This document shows, piece by piece, positions 9,446 through 16,499 of a stretch of 64,000 bases of DNA. The DNA lies in contig NZ_JAJGNJ010000003.1 in NCBI RefSeq assembly GCF_020781835.1, positions 408,870 through 472,869 on the forward strand. Reading direction: 5' to 3'. Position 1 is the stretch's first letter. Every line of letters starts with the position of its first letter. This DNA comes from Microbacterium testaceum (GTDB lineage: Bacteria > Actinomycetota > Actinomycetes > Actinomycetales > Microbacteriaceae). The position numbers and the translations under genes are program-made. A model generated the notes under the pieces. The model was not told the origin of the DNA and searched no databases. It saw only the letters and a list, made by a program, of their open reading frames with translations.

Positions 9446-9468
9446 GGGGGACGGGATACCTCCGAGTA

Positions 9469-9497
9469 GGATCCAAACATACTACATGTGGATCCAA
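9469..9497. promoter_or_regulatory. Direct repeats GGATCCAA, candidate operator
   Basis: GGATCCAA occurs at 9469-9476 and again at 9490-9497, exactly 21 bp (two helical turns) apart, in the 79-bp region between two divergent start codons. Read on the minus strand this is TTGGATCC twice. GntR-type regulators of the FCD group bind similar TTGxATCCAA palindromes, but no regulator gene is adjacent, so the binding protein is unknown. Confidence 0.5.
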
Positions 9498-9524
9498 TCC
9501 ATGATTTTCGATCCCGGAGGTGCC

Positions 9525-10322
9525 GTGTCCCGCATGCTCGCCTACGTCGCCCCCGCGCCGACGGACGCCGTCACCGCCCTCGGCGCGGATGTCCTGGCAT
9601 CCTTCTCCGCGCTCTCCCGCGTGCACGCGGACGGCTGGGGTGCCGCGTGGCGCACCGCCACCGCTGTCTCGACCCGTGTCGTCGCCGGACGGCCCGCCAC
9701 GCGAGCCGACCTGGCCGGCGCCGTCGCCACCCCGACGACCGCGGCCCTCCTCTACCTGCGCTTCGGCAGCTCCGGGACCGGCACCACCGAGGCCGAGGCG
9801 CAGCCGTTCCTCGCCGGCGATGCGGCTTTCCAGCACAACGGAGCACTCTCTCCACCGGACCGGCTACGAGCCGCCCTCACCCCCGAGGAGCGCGGCGGTC
9901 TGCGCGGGGGCAACGACAGCGAGCTCTACTTCGCCCGCCTCCGGCGAGCCCTCACCCCCGGGGCCGACATCGACCCGACGCGGATCGCGGATGCCGTGGC
10001 CACCGTGCGGGCGCTCTTCCCGGACGCATGCCTGAACGCCCTGCTGCTCACCCCGCGGGTTCTGATCGCGGTGCACTCCTCCGCCGGCCGCCCGGCGCCC
10101 CTCGCCGCCTTCGCCGCCCGAGGACTCGACGCCTCCACCCTTCCGTCCGGTCACGGCGACGGGTACAACCGCCTCTTCACCCGTCGCACGGCCGCCGGGG
10201 CCCGGGTCGTCGCGACCACCGGCATCCCGCTCGACGGCTGGGAGGCCCTGCCCGATGACGCGGTCTCGATGGTGACGCCGGCGGGCCTGGCATCCGTGCC
10301 CCTGCCACCCCCGGCGGCGTGA
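9525..10322 (+). CDS. Class II glutamine amidotransferase-like Ntn hydrolase with Ser at the nucleophile position
   Basis: The 265-residue protein shows class II amidotransferase landmarks known from EgtC and YafJ: HADGWG near residue 40, YLRFGSSG with Arg79, a PF motif, and FQHNGAL with Asn105 for the oxyanion hole, then NDSELYF. The family normally begins Met-Cys-Arg, with Cys as nucleophile after Met removal. Here the start is Met-Ser-Arg, so Ser2 would be the nucleophile. GGAGG at 9516-9520 with the usual spacing supports the GTG at 9525. No upstream in-frame alternative restores a Cys. It is divergent from the amine operon and may process a gamma-glutamyl or amide intermediate of that pathway. 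Confidence 0.8.
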   Translation: MSRMLAYVAPAPTDAVTALGADVLASFSALSRVHADGWGAAWRTATAVSTRVVAGRPATRADLAGAVATPTTAALLYLRFGSSGTGTTEAEAQPFLAGDAAFQHNGALSPPDRLRAALTPEERGGLRGGNDSELYFARLRRALTPGADIDPTRIADAVATVRALFPDACLNALLLTPRVLIAVHSSAGRPAPLAAFAARGLDASTLPSGHGDGYNRLFTRRTAAGARVVATTGIPLDGWEALPDDAVSMVTPAGLASVPLPPPAA

Positions 10323-10349
10323 GCAGCCGGAAGCGCCGCCCGCGGGGGA

Positions 10350-10371
10350 CGCCGAGCGACGGTCCTCGGCG
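10350..10371. terminator. GC-rich hairpin without U-tract
   Basis: CGCCGAG (10350-10356) and CTCGGCG (10365-10371) form a perfect 7-bp stem with an 8-base loop, 28 bp after the amidotransferase-like gene. No T-run follows. It probably ends transcription in the manner of U-less actinobacterial hairpins. Confidence 0.4.
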
Positions 10372-10395
10372 ACTCACGCGGTCTAGCGTGGAGGC

Positions 10396-11262
10396 ATGGC
10401 TCGCATGCGCGTGGAACCCGACGACGCCCCGACGGCGCGTCTCTCCGACGGCTCGATCGCGCGGGTGACCGCCTCGACCTTCGTCTCGGGGTCGGAGCTC
10501 GTCGTCGACGGCACCCCGCAGTCGCACGTCGACCTCGACGATCCGACCCACCTCCACTTCGAATACGTCGCGCGCATGGCTGCCGTCATCGACCGACTGC
10601 GGATGCCGGGACAGCCGCTCACCGCGGTTCACCTGGGCGCGGGGGCACTGACGCTCCCCCGCTACGTCGAGGCCACGCGCCCGGGGTCCCGACAGCAGGT
10701 CCTCGAACTGGAACCGGCCCTGTGGGACCTGGTGCGCGAGAACATCCCGCTCCCCCGGGGGGCCTCGATCCGCGTGCGCATCGGCGACGCCCGCGCCGGC
10801 CTGGGGCGCCTCCCCTCGGGACTGCGCGGCGCGGTCGATCTTCTCGTGAGCGACGTCTACTCGGGAGCGCAGACCCCCGCGCACCTGACCACCGTGGAGT
10901 TCTACCGCGAGGCCGCGGCGCTGCTCGCACCCGACGGCGTGCTGCTGGTCAACGTCTCCGACGGTCCCGGGCTCGCCTTCGCACGCCGACAGGTCGCCAC
11001 CGTGCGCGACGTGCTCCCCGAGGTGATCGTGCTCGCCGAGGTGCAGGTGCTCAAGGGCCGCCGGTTCGGCAACCTCGTCGTGGCGGCCTCGTCCGCGCCG
11101 CTGCCGGTGGAGTGGCTGCCGCGCCTCATGGCCGCCGGACCCCACCCCGCGAAGGTCGCCCAGGGGGCGGAGATCGACGAGTTCGTGCGCGATGCGCGCC
11201 CCGCGACGGATGCCGATGCGACGCCGTCGCCCAAGCCCTCGGCCTCCATCTTCGAGCGCTGA
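10396..11262 (+). CDS. Spermidine synthase-like protein
   Basis: The 288-residue protein has the Rossmann core of the spermine/spermidine synthase superfamily: LTAVHLGAGALTLPRYV around residue 76, an acidic LELEPALWDLV strand that would bind the nucleotide ribose, and DLLVSDVYSG near residue 152 where the true synthases have the catalytic Asp. Actinobacterial members of this group mostly lack proof of aminopropyl transfer, so it may be a different methyltransferase-fold enzyme. TAGCGT ends six bases before the ATG, which fits a leaderless transcript. It stands alone between unrelated genes. The C-terminal 30 residues are low complexity. Confidence 0.8.
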   Translation: MARMRVEPDDAPTARLSDGSIARVTASTFVSGSELVVDGTPQSHVDLDDPTHLHFEYVARMAAVIDRLRMPGQPLTAVHLGAGALTLPRYVEATRPGSRQQVLELEPALWDLVRENIPLPRGASIRVRIGDARAGLGRLPSGLRGAVDLLVSDVYSGAQTPAHLTTVEFYREAAALLAPDGVLLVNVSDGPGLAFARRQVATVRDVLPEVIVLAEVQVLKGRRFGNLVVAASSAPLPVEWLPRLMAAGPHPAKVAQGAEIDEFVRDARPATDADATPSPKPSASIFER

Positions 11263-11378
11263 CGAGGGCCATCCCGACGCTCCTCCGGGCGGGTTCGCGG
11301 CGCGCCGGTGTGGCGAGGCGGAGCATCGGGCACCGGCACCGCAGACTGGAAGGCATCGGCCATTCGAGAGGAGCGACG

Positions 11379-11906
11379 GTGAGCTACATCCACGGGTACG
11401 ACCCCGACACGTTGCGCGAGATCACCGACTCTCGCGAGTGCGCGGAACGGCTCGAGGAGATCGGTTCGCAGCGCAGCCTCCCGGCCCTCCTCGAGCGCAC
11501 GTGGCTGCTGAAGGTGCTGGACCGTTTCGACGAGGCCCTGACCGTGTCGGAGCAGTCCGTGCGCGTGGCGCGCATGGCCGGGACCCGACGCGATCTGCTG
11601 CGCGCCCGCATCCTGCACGCCACGATCCAGCAGTGCCGCGGCGCCTTCGCCGCCGCCGAGCAGGAGCTGACGGCATGCGCCGAAGAGGCCGAGGGACAGG
11701 GCTGGGCCGGCATCGCCGCCTTCGCCCTGCAGCACCGCGGCAAGGTGCACTACGACGAAGGCGACTACGAAGCCGCCCGCAGCGACTTCAAGCGCGCGCT
11801 GTTCCTCCGCCAGAACGCGGGGGCCAGCGACGCCGAACTCGAGTCGACGCTCCTCGCGATCGACGCGGCCGACCGGCGACGCTCGCGCGCGGTCGTGGCG
11901 AGCTGA
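11379..11906 (+). CDS. Tetratricopeptide-type helical repeat protein
   Basis: The 175-residue protein is all alpha-helical with paired-helix repeats typical of TPR proteins: RTWLLKVLDRFDEALTVSEQ, a following LRARILHATIQQCRGAFAAAEQ unit, and HRGKVHYDEGDYEAARSDFKRA. Such proteins are scaffolds, and no partner is evident. The GTG at 11379 is preceded by GAGAGGA at the right distance, and an upstream extension of the frame would overlap the preceding gene with Arg-rich translation, so I take 11379. There is no catalytic domain. Confidence 0.75.
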   Translation: MSYIHGYDPDTLREITDSRECAERLEEIGSQRSLPALLERTWLLKVLDRFDEALTVSEQSVRVARMAGTRRDLLRARILHATIQQCRGAFAAAEQELTACAEEAEGQGWAGIAAFALQHRGKVHYDEGDYEAARSDFKRALFLRQNAGASDAELESTLLAIDAADRRRSRAVVAS

Positions 11907-11935
11907 CGTCGGAGCCCCTCTCTACGATTCCCGTC

Positions 11936-12424
11936 ATGTCCGATCTGCAGCGTGTGCGAACGTGGGCGGAGGCACTGATCGCCCTGCACCTCGACGATTC
12001 CTGGTCGTTCGCGTTCGACAACGCCAAGCGCCGGGCGGGCCTGTGCGACTACACGCGTCGGCGCATCAGCGTCTCGCGCTACCTCGCTGCCCGGTACGAC
12101 GACGACACCAATCACCAGACGCTGCTGCACGAGGTCGCCCACGCGCTCGCGGGGGCACCCGCCGGCCACGGCCCGGTGTGGAAGCGGGCGGCCCGCGAGC
12201 TCGGCTACGTCGGCGGCACCACCCACGCCGGCGAGACCGCGAACGAGCTGGCGCCGTGGGTGGGCACGTGCCCCGCGGGCCACGTGGCCTACCGGCACCG
12301 CCGCGCGACCAGACCCACCTCATGTGCGAAGTGCGCCCCCTCGTTCGACCCCCGGTTCGCGCTGACCTGGGTGCGCCGCGAGATCAGCCCCGCGACGCGT
12401 CTGGCGGCGGCGACACCGCGCTGA
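11936..12424 (+). CDS. SprT-like domain zinc metalloprotease-like protein
   Basis: The 162-residue protein carries the SprT/Spartan signature: HEVAHAL with His65, Glu66 and His69, followed by GHGPVWKRAARELGY, which supplies the third zinc ligand and the conserved WK. A CPxGH and a CxxC (TSCAKC) form a probable zinc ribbon at the C-terminus. In eukaryotes relatives cleave DNA-protein crosslinks; the bacterial role is not established. TACGAT ends seven bases before the ATG, consistent with leaderless transcription. A minisatellite separates it from the next, convergent gene. Confidence 0.85.
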   Translation: MSDLQRVRTWAEALIALHLDDSWSFAFDNAKRRAGLCDYTRRRISVSRYLAARYDDDTNHQTLLHEVAHALAGAPAGHGPVWKRAARELGYVGGTTHAGETANELAPWVGTCPAGHVAYRHRRATRPTSCAKCAPSFDPRFALTWVRREISPATRLAAATPR

Positions 12425-12432
12425 GTCCCGGG

Positions 12433-12548
12433 CAGCGACGTCGCCGGACCGCGCGACGTCGCCGTGCCGCGGCCTCCCGCCGTGCCGCGCCTCCTCGCGA
12501 CCTCGCCGTACCGCGCGACGTCGCCGTGCCGCGCGGGTCGTCGTGCCG
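12433..12548. repeat. Intergenic minisatellite of about 18-bp units
   Basis: Units built on CGCGACGTCGCCGTGCCG are repeated with small changes. A 23-bp block at 12449-12471 recurs exactly at 12511-12533, and the surrounding 37-bp block (12435-12471 and 12497-12533) recurs with three substitutions at a period of 62 bp. It lies between two convergent genes. Both strands remain open in some frames, giving spurious Arg-rich peptides. Confidence 0.75.
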
Positions 12549-12568
12549 CACGGCCTCCCGCAGAGGTC

Positions 12569-13195
12569 TCACGCGGCGGTGAAGACGCCTCCGCGCAGAA
12601 CCGGGACGACGGATGCCGCGTCGCGCTCCGCCGCGGCGAGCACGAGGTCGCGCTCGCCCGCGTCGGCCCGCAGGCGCCCGGTGCCACTCGCGGTGAGGAG
12701 GTGACGCACCGCCACGCGCAGCGCCCGGAATCCTTCACCCGCCACCGCCGCATCGGGCGAGGCGTGATCGATCCCGAGGTCGCCGAGCGCGGCGACGACG
12801 GCCCCCGCCCCGAGGAGGTCCTCGACGGCGAATCGAACCCCGGGCTCCGCGGCATCCGCGTCGCCCGCCGCGATCACGGCGATGCTCGTCCGATCGCCGC
12901 GCGAGCGCTGCACCTCGAGAACGTGAGCGGCGACGGCGGCGGCGTTGCGGATCCCGGCGACCACGACGCGGGCACCCGCCCGCTCCGCGGCCAGAGCCAC
13001 GCGCCCGGCAGCGTCGGCCGAGGGGACCGCGAGCTCGCGCCCCTCCTCGACGGCTGTCAACGCCCGCGCCGTGAGGCCCAGGGTCTGCACCACGACGACG
13101 ACGTGCGACGGGGCGATCCGATCGAGCCCGGCCTCACCCCACTCCAGGCGCACCTGGTAGTTCGTCTGCGCGAGGGCGTCGGGGGTGTTCGGCAT
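12569..13195 (-). CDS. 2-phosphosulfolactate phosphatase (ComB) family protein
   Basis: The 208-residue protein resembles ComB: an N-terminal YQVRLEWGEAGLDRIAPSHVVVVVQTLGLTA segment in place of the usual VVIDVLRATST, a GARVVVAGIRNAAAVA segment that matches the GxxxGNxxA part, and FAVEDLLGAGAVVAAL. ComB makes sulfolactate on the way to coenzyme M in methanogens. Microbacteriaceae do not make coenzyme M, so the substrate here must differ. TAGGCT ends six bases before the ATG on the minus strand. No pathway partner is nearby. Confidence 0.7.
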   Translation of the reverse strand: MPNTPDALAQTNYQVRLEWGEAGLDRIAPSHVVVVVQTLGLTARALTAVEEGRELAVPSADAAGRVALAAERAGARVVVAGIRNAAAVAAHVLEVQRSRGDRTSIAVIAAGDADAAEPGVRFAVEDLLGAGAVVAALGDLGIDHASPDAAVAGEGFRALRVAVRHLLTASGTGRLRADAGERDLVLAAAERDAASVVPVLRGGVFTAA

Positions 13196-13278
13196 CCCTC
13201 GAGCCTACGATGAGCGCCCCGCATCGCACGGCCCGTCAACCCGGCGGCGTCCGTGCGGGAAGTTGGCACAATGCGAGC

Positions 13279-13797
13279 ATGCGCATTCTGCTGAAGTTCG
13301 AGATCGACTGCGATCCGGATGCCGCCTGGCGAGCCCTCCACTCCCCCCGCGCGGTCGCGGAACTGTACGGCCCGCTCCTGGACGTCGAGCCCCTCGAGGA
13401 GGCGCCGACGTCGTTCGCCTCGGGCGCGGACCTCCCCGTGCAGATGCGCGCGGCGGGGGTTCTGCCGCTGGGGCGTCAGCTGATCTCGGTGGCCGACCGG
13501 GAGACGTCCGACGGGAACGGCCGGGTCCGCGTGTTCCGGGACTGGGGTGTGCCCCTCACCGGCCCCCTCGCGGCCCTGGACGTCTGGGATCACCAGATGG
13601 CGGTCTCGGCGGTTCCGGGCGACCCGAACCGGACGCTCTGGCGGGAACGGCTCACGATCGGCGGCGCCGCCGCACCCGCCCTGTGGCCGGGTCTCTGGGC
13701 GGTGTGGCAGTGGCGCGCGGCCCGCATCCGCGCGCTCGCGCCGACCTGGGCGCACGACCCCGAACCGCGCGGGGACGAGGCCGCCCCCGCACGGTGA
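13279..13797 (+). CDS. SRPBCC-like small-ligand-binding domain protein
   Basis: The 172-residue protein has the layout of the START/polyketide-cyclase-like fold: an N-terminal beta-strand (MRILLKFEIDCDPDAAWRALHSPRAVAELYGPLL), a series of predicted strands with conserved Trp residues, and a long C-terminal helix beginning near PGLWAVWQWRAARIRAL. The ligand is unknown. CACAAT ends six bases before the ATG at 13279, which favours this start over an earlier one at 13210 that would overlap the divergent promoter of the ComB-like gene. It is convergent with the response regulator gene. Confidence 0.65.
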   Translation: MRILLKFEIDCDPDAAWRALHSPRAVAELYGPLLDVEPLEEAPTSFASGADLPVQMRAAGVLPLGRQLISVADRETSDGNGRVRVFRDWGVPLTGPLAALDVWDHQMAVSAVPGDPNRTLWRERLTIGGAAAPALWPGLWAVWQWRAARIRALAPTWAHDPEPRGDEAAPAR

Positions 13798-13806
13798 GCC
13801 GCGCCG

Positions 13807-14457
13807 TCAGACCAGGCCGTGACGGTAGGCGAAGACGACGAGCTGCACCCGGTCGCGGAGCGCGAGCTTGGTGAGGATGCGGCTGACGTGCGTCTTGACG
13901 GTCGCCTCCGACAGGAATTCGCGCGCGGCGATCTCGGCGTTGCTGAGCCCCGCGGCGGCGAGCGCGAAGATCTCGCGTTCCCGGTCGGTCAGGGCGTCGT
14001 AGGTCGCCGGCAGCGGGTCGGCCGAACCGCCCTGCGCGATGTGCGCGAACAGTTCGCGCGTGGCCTGCGCCGCGATCACCGCGGAGCCGGCGTGCACCGT
14101 CCGCACGGCGGACAGGAGGAACTCCGGGTCGGAGTCCTTCAGGAGGAACCCGCTCGCACCGTGCTGGATCGCCCGAGCCGCCGCCTCGTCGAGGTCGAAC
14201 GTGGTCAGCACGACGACTCGGGGCGCACCGGGATCGCGCAGGATCTCCGTCGTGGCGGCGAGCCCGTCCATCACCGGCATCCGCACGTCCATCAGCACGA
14301 GGTCGGGCCGGGTGGCACGGACGACCTCGATGCCCTCGCGGCCGTCGGAGGCTTCCCCGACGACCTCCAGGTCGGGCTGCGAATCCAGCACCATCCGGAT
14401 GCCGGCGCGGAACAGCGCCTGGTCGTCGACGAGCACGACGCGGATCGGCGTGGTCAT
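13807..14457 (-). CDS. NarL/LuxR-type response regulator
   Basis: The 216-residue protein has a receiver domain at residues 6-120 with acidic residues Asp11 and Asp12, the phospho-acceptor Asp57 in LVLMDVRMP, Thr in VVLTTFD and Lys in LLKDSD. A LuxR-type HTH covers about residues 150-212 (LTDREREIFALAAAGLSNAEIAAREFLSEATVKTHVSRILTKL). The ATG at 14457 has GGAAGGA about 10 bases upstream. It follows the sensor kinase gene by some 80 bp and forms a two-component pair with it. The signal and targets are unknown. Confidence 0.93.
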   Translation of the reverse strand: MTTPIRVVLVDDQALFRAGIRMVLDSQPDLEVVGEASDGREGIEVVRATRPDLVLMDVRMPVMDGLAATTEILRDPGAPRVVVLTTFDLDEAAARAIQHGASGFLLKDSDPEFLLSAVRTVHAGSAVIAAQATRELFAHIAQGGSADPLPATYDALTDREREIFALAAAGLSNAEIAAREFLSEATVKTHVSRILTKLALRDRVQLVVFAYRHGLV

Positions 14458-14536
14458 AGGGTCAGGTCCTTCCGCGGGACGGGTGCGGGACGGCATCCAC
14501 TCTGCCGCGAACGCACCGCGGGAGCGAACGGACCCC

Positions 14537-15691
14537 TCACGACGACGTGCCGATCGGCAGGGTCGCGCGGACGACGAAGTCCTCCCCCTCCGGCTGCGCG
14601 GACAGCGTCCCGCCGGCGAGCTGGGCGCGCTCGCGCATACCGATCACGCCGTGTCCGCCCGTTGTCGGCGCGGCGCCAGCGGCGCGGCGGTTGCGCACCG
14701 ACAGCTCCACCCTCTCCGGATGCCACGCGAACCGCACGCTCACCCGACGGTCGACGCCGTGGCGCAGGGCGTTGGTGAGCGCTTCCTGCAGGATCCGGTA
14801 CAGCGCGAGCTGGACGGCCGCCGGAGGCTCGACGCCAGGACCCGGATCGACCATCGTGTGCAGCTCGACACCGGCCGCGCGCACCTGCGCGTAGAGGGTC
14901 TCGACGTCGGCGAGGGCGGGCTGCGGACCGTCGGCTTGACTGTGACGCAGCTGAGTGAGCAGCAGTCGGACATCGGTGAGGGCGGCGCGGGCGGTGGACG
15001 AGATCGTCGACAGGGCCTGCGTCGCAGCCGCGGGATCCTGCGCAGCGGCGTACCGCGCTCCGTCGGCCTGGGCGATCACGACGGCGAGCGAGTGGGCGAC
15101 GACGTCGTGCATGTCGCGGGCGATGCGCACCCGCTCCTGCTCGGCGACGGTGGCCTCCTCGGCGGCGCGTTGCGCGCGCGCGTTCGCCGAGGCCCGGGCG
15201 GCTGTGCGGACCAGGGCGCCGGTGACCCAGGAGAGCAGGAAGGCGAAGCCCGAGCTCAGCAGGACCGCGAGGACGGCGAAGGCGTCTTGGGGGTGGTACA
15301 CCTCTGCCCCGCCGCGCACGATCAGGTAGACGGTGACCACGACCGCCCCGCCCACCGACGATGCCAGTCCCGCCCAGAACACGCGGCGGCTCCCGTACGC
15401 GGCGGTGCCGTAGAGCACCGCGAAGATGACGACGTCGGTGGGGGTCGGGGAACGCAGGAACGCCATCTGCGCGATCGCCCCGGCCCAGGCCAGGGCGAGT
15501 CCGACGCCGGGGTGCAGCCGCCGGAACGCGAACGCCGCTGCGAGCAGGGCGACGAACAGCACCGCGCCGAGGTTGCCGCCGATGTCGCCGGGCTGGAGTT
15601 CGAGCACGATCGCGATCAGGCCGAAGAGACCGGCCGCGACGAGGTCGACGACCAGTTGGTAGCGGAGCAGGGGACGCAGGGCGATGCGCAT
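14537..15691 (-). CDS. Two-component sensor histidine kinase, NarX/DesK type
   Basis: The 384-residue kinase has about six transmembrane segments in its first 165 residues, a short coiled linker, a HisKA_3 dimerisation domain with phospho-acceptor His195 in RIARDMHDVVAHSL, and a HATPase domain with EALTNALRHG and GGHGVIGMRERAQLAGG. Such membrane-only sensors often respond to the envelope or to drugs. TAGCGT ends seven bases before the ATG at 15691, so I take that start rather than one twelve codons upstream. It is transcribed with the response regulator. Confidence 0.92.
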   Translation of the reverse strand: MRIALRPLLRYQLVVDLVAAGLFGLIAIVLELQPGDIGGNLGAVLFVALLAAAFAFRRLHPGVGLALAWAGAIAQMAFLRSPTPTDVVIFAVLYGTAAYGSRRVFWAGLASSVGGAVVVTVYLIVRGGAEVYHPQDAFAVLAVLLSSGFAFLLSWVTGALVRTAARASANARAQRAAEEATVAEQERVRIARDMHDVVAHSLAVVIAQADGARYAAAQDPAAATQALSTISSTARAALTDVRLLLTQLRHSQADGPQPALADVETLYAQVRAAGVELHTMVDPGPGVEPPAAVQLALYRILQEALTNALRHGVDRRVSVRFAWHPERVELSVRNRRAAGAAPTTGGHGVIGMRERAQLAGGTLSAQPEGEDFVVRATLPIGTSS

Positions 15692-15802
15692 CCCCGTCAC
15701 GCTACGCGGGCGCCGGGCCGTCGGCATCCGTCGTCAGATGTATTCGGTCGGGGTGCCGGCCCTCCGACGACGGGCCCGACCCGAGCCGTCCTGCGGAGAA
15801 CG

Positions 15803-15869
15803 TCGATGACACGCCGTCCTGCGGCATCCCCCACGGCGTGTCCACCCCGACCTCCGCACGACGGCACGC
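15803..15869 (+). repeat. Intergenic repeat element, copy A
   Basis: This element has the layout TCGAYGACACGCCG (15803-15816), inverted CGGCGTGTC (15834-15842), then TCCGCACGACGG (15853-15864) and ACGC. The GACACGCCG/CGGCGTGTC arms can form a hairpin. A second copy with the same order and orientation occurs at 17958-18026. Confidence 0.65.
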
Positions 15870-15899
15870 CGACCTGCGCGGCCAGAACGCCGTACCGCG

Positions 15900-16388
15900 T
15901 CAGGCCGGGAAGTCGGCGGGCTCGATGGGACGCGCCTCGAAGAAGGTCTGCAGCACGATCGTGGTGCGGGTGTTCACCTGCGCGGCCGCGCGGATGTCGC
16001 GGATCAGCGTCTCCAGGTCGCGCGGGGTGGGCACACGGACGAAGAGCATGTAGGCCGCGTCGCCGGCGATGGAGTGGCACGCTTCGATGGCGCTGAGGTG
16101 GGCGAGCAGTTCGGGGGCGTTGTCGGGTTGGGCCGGGTCCAGCGGTGTGATCTCGACGAACGCGGCGAGCGGCCGGCCGAGGGCCTCGGCGTCGAGCACG
16201 GGACGGTAGCCGCGCACGATCCCGCGGGCCTCCAGCCGCCGCAGCCGTGACTGCACCGCCGACACCGACAGCCCCACCCTCTCGGACAGGTGGGCGAGCG
16301 TGGCGCGCGCGTCGAGCGAGATCTCGCGCACGATGGCGGCGTCGACGGTGTCGTCGAGTCGCGCGCGGCGAACGGAACCGTCGGGCAT
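15900..16388 (-). CDS. Lrp/AsnC family transcriptional regulator
   Basis: The 162-residue protein has an N-terminal HTH (VDAAIVREISLDARATLAHLSERVGLSVSAVQSRLRRLEARGIVRGYRPVLD) and a C-terminal RAM effector domain with the expected glycine-containing EACHSIAGDAAYMLFVRV segment. Members sense amino acids. It is divergent from the DUF6421 gene across a 111-bp control region with two GAANATTTTCC-like palindromes, so it probably controls that gene and itself. The start at 16388 is the only credible ATG before the HTH. Confidence 0.92.
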   Translation of the reverse strand: MPDGSVRRARLDDTVDAAIVREISLDARATLAHLSERVGLSVSAVQSRLRRLEARGIVRGYRPVLDAEALGRPLAAFVEITPLDPAQPDNAPELLAHLSAIEACHSIAGDAAYMLFVRVPTPRDLETLIRDIRAAAQVNTRTTIVLQTFFEARPIEPADFPA

Positions 16389-16431
16389 GGGGCCGACAGT
16401 ACCAGTGCCCGCGCGATTGCACGCTCGCGTT

Positions 16432-16477
16432 GGATGAACATTTTCCGCTAGCATGCGTGTTTGACCGGAATATTTCC
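16432..16477. promoter_or_regulatory. Two AT-rich palindromes, candidate Lrp-type operators
   Basis: GGAATATTTCC at 16467-16477 is an inverted repeat (GGAA-TAT-TTCC), and a related GAACATTTTCC stands at 16436-16446, 31 bp away on the same face. They lie between the divergent Lrp/AsnC and DUF6421 genes and are the only AT-rich islands there. Lrp-family sites are loosely conserved AT-rich palindromes. Confidence 0.45.
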
Positions 16478-16499
16478 CGCATCTCGATGGGAGGCCGCC

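Noticed and set aside
8189..10322. Reading the class V enzyme plus amidotransferase as EgtE and EgtC of ergothioneine synthesis
   Set aside because: No EgtA, EgtB or EgtD gene is present, the nucleophile Cys is missing, and the other operon members are oxidases not known from that pathway.
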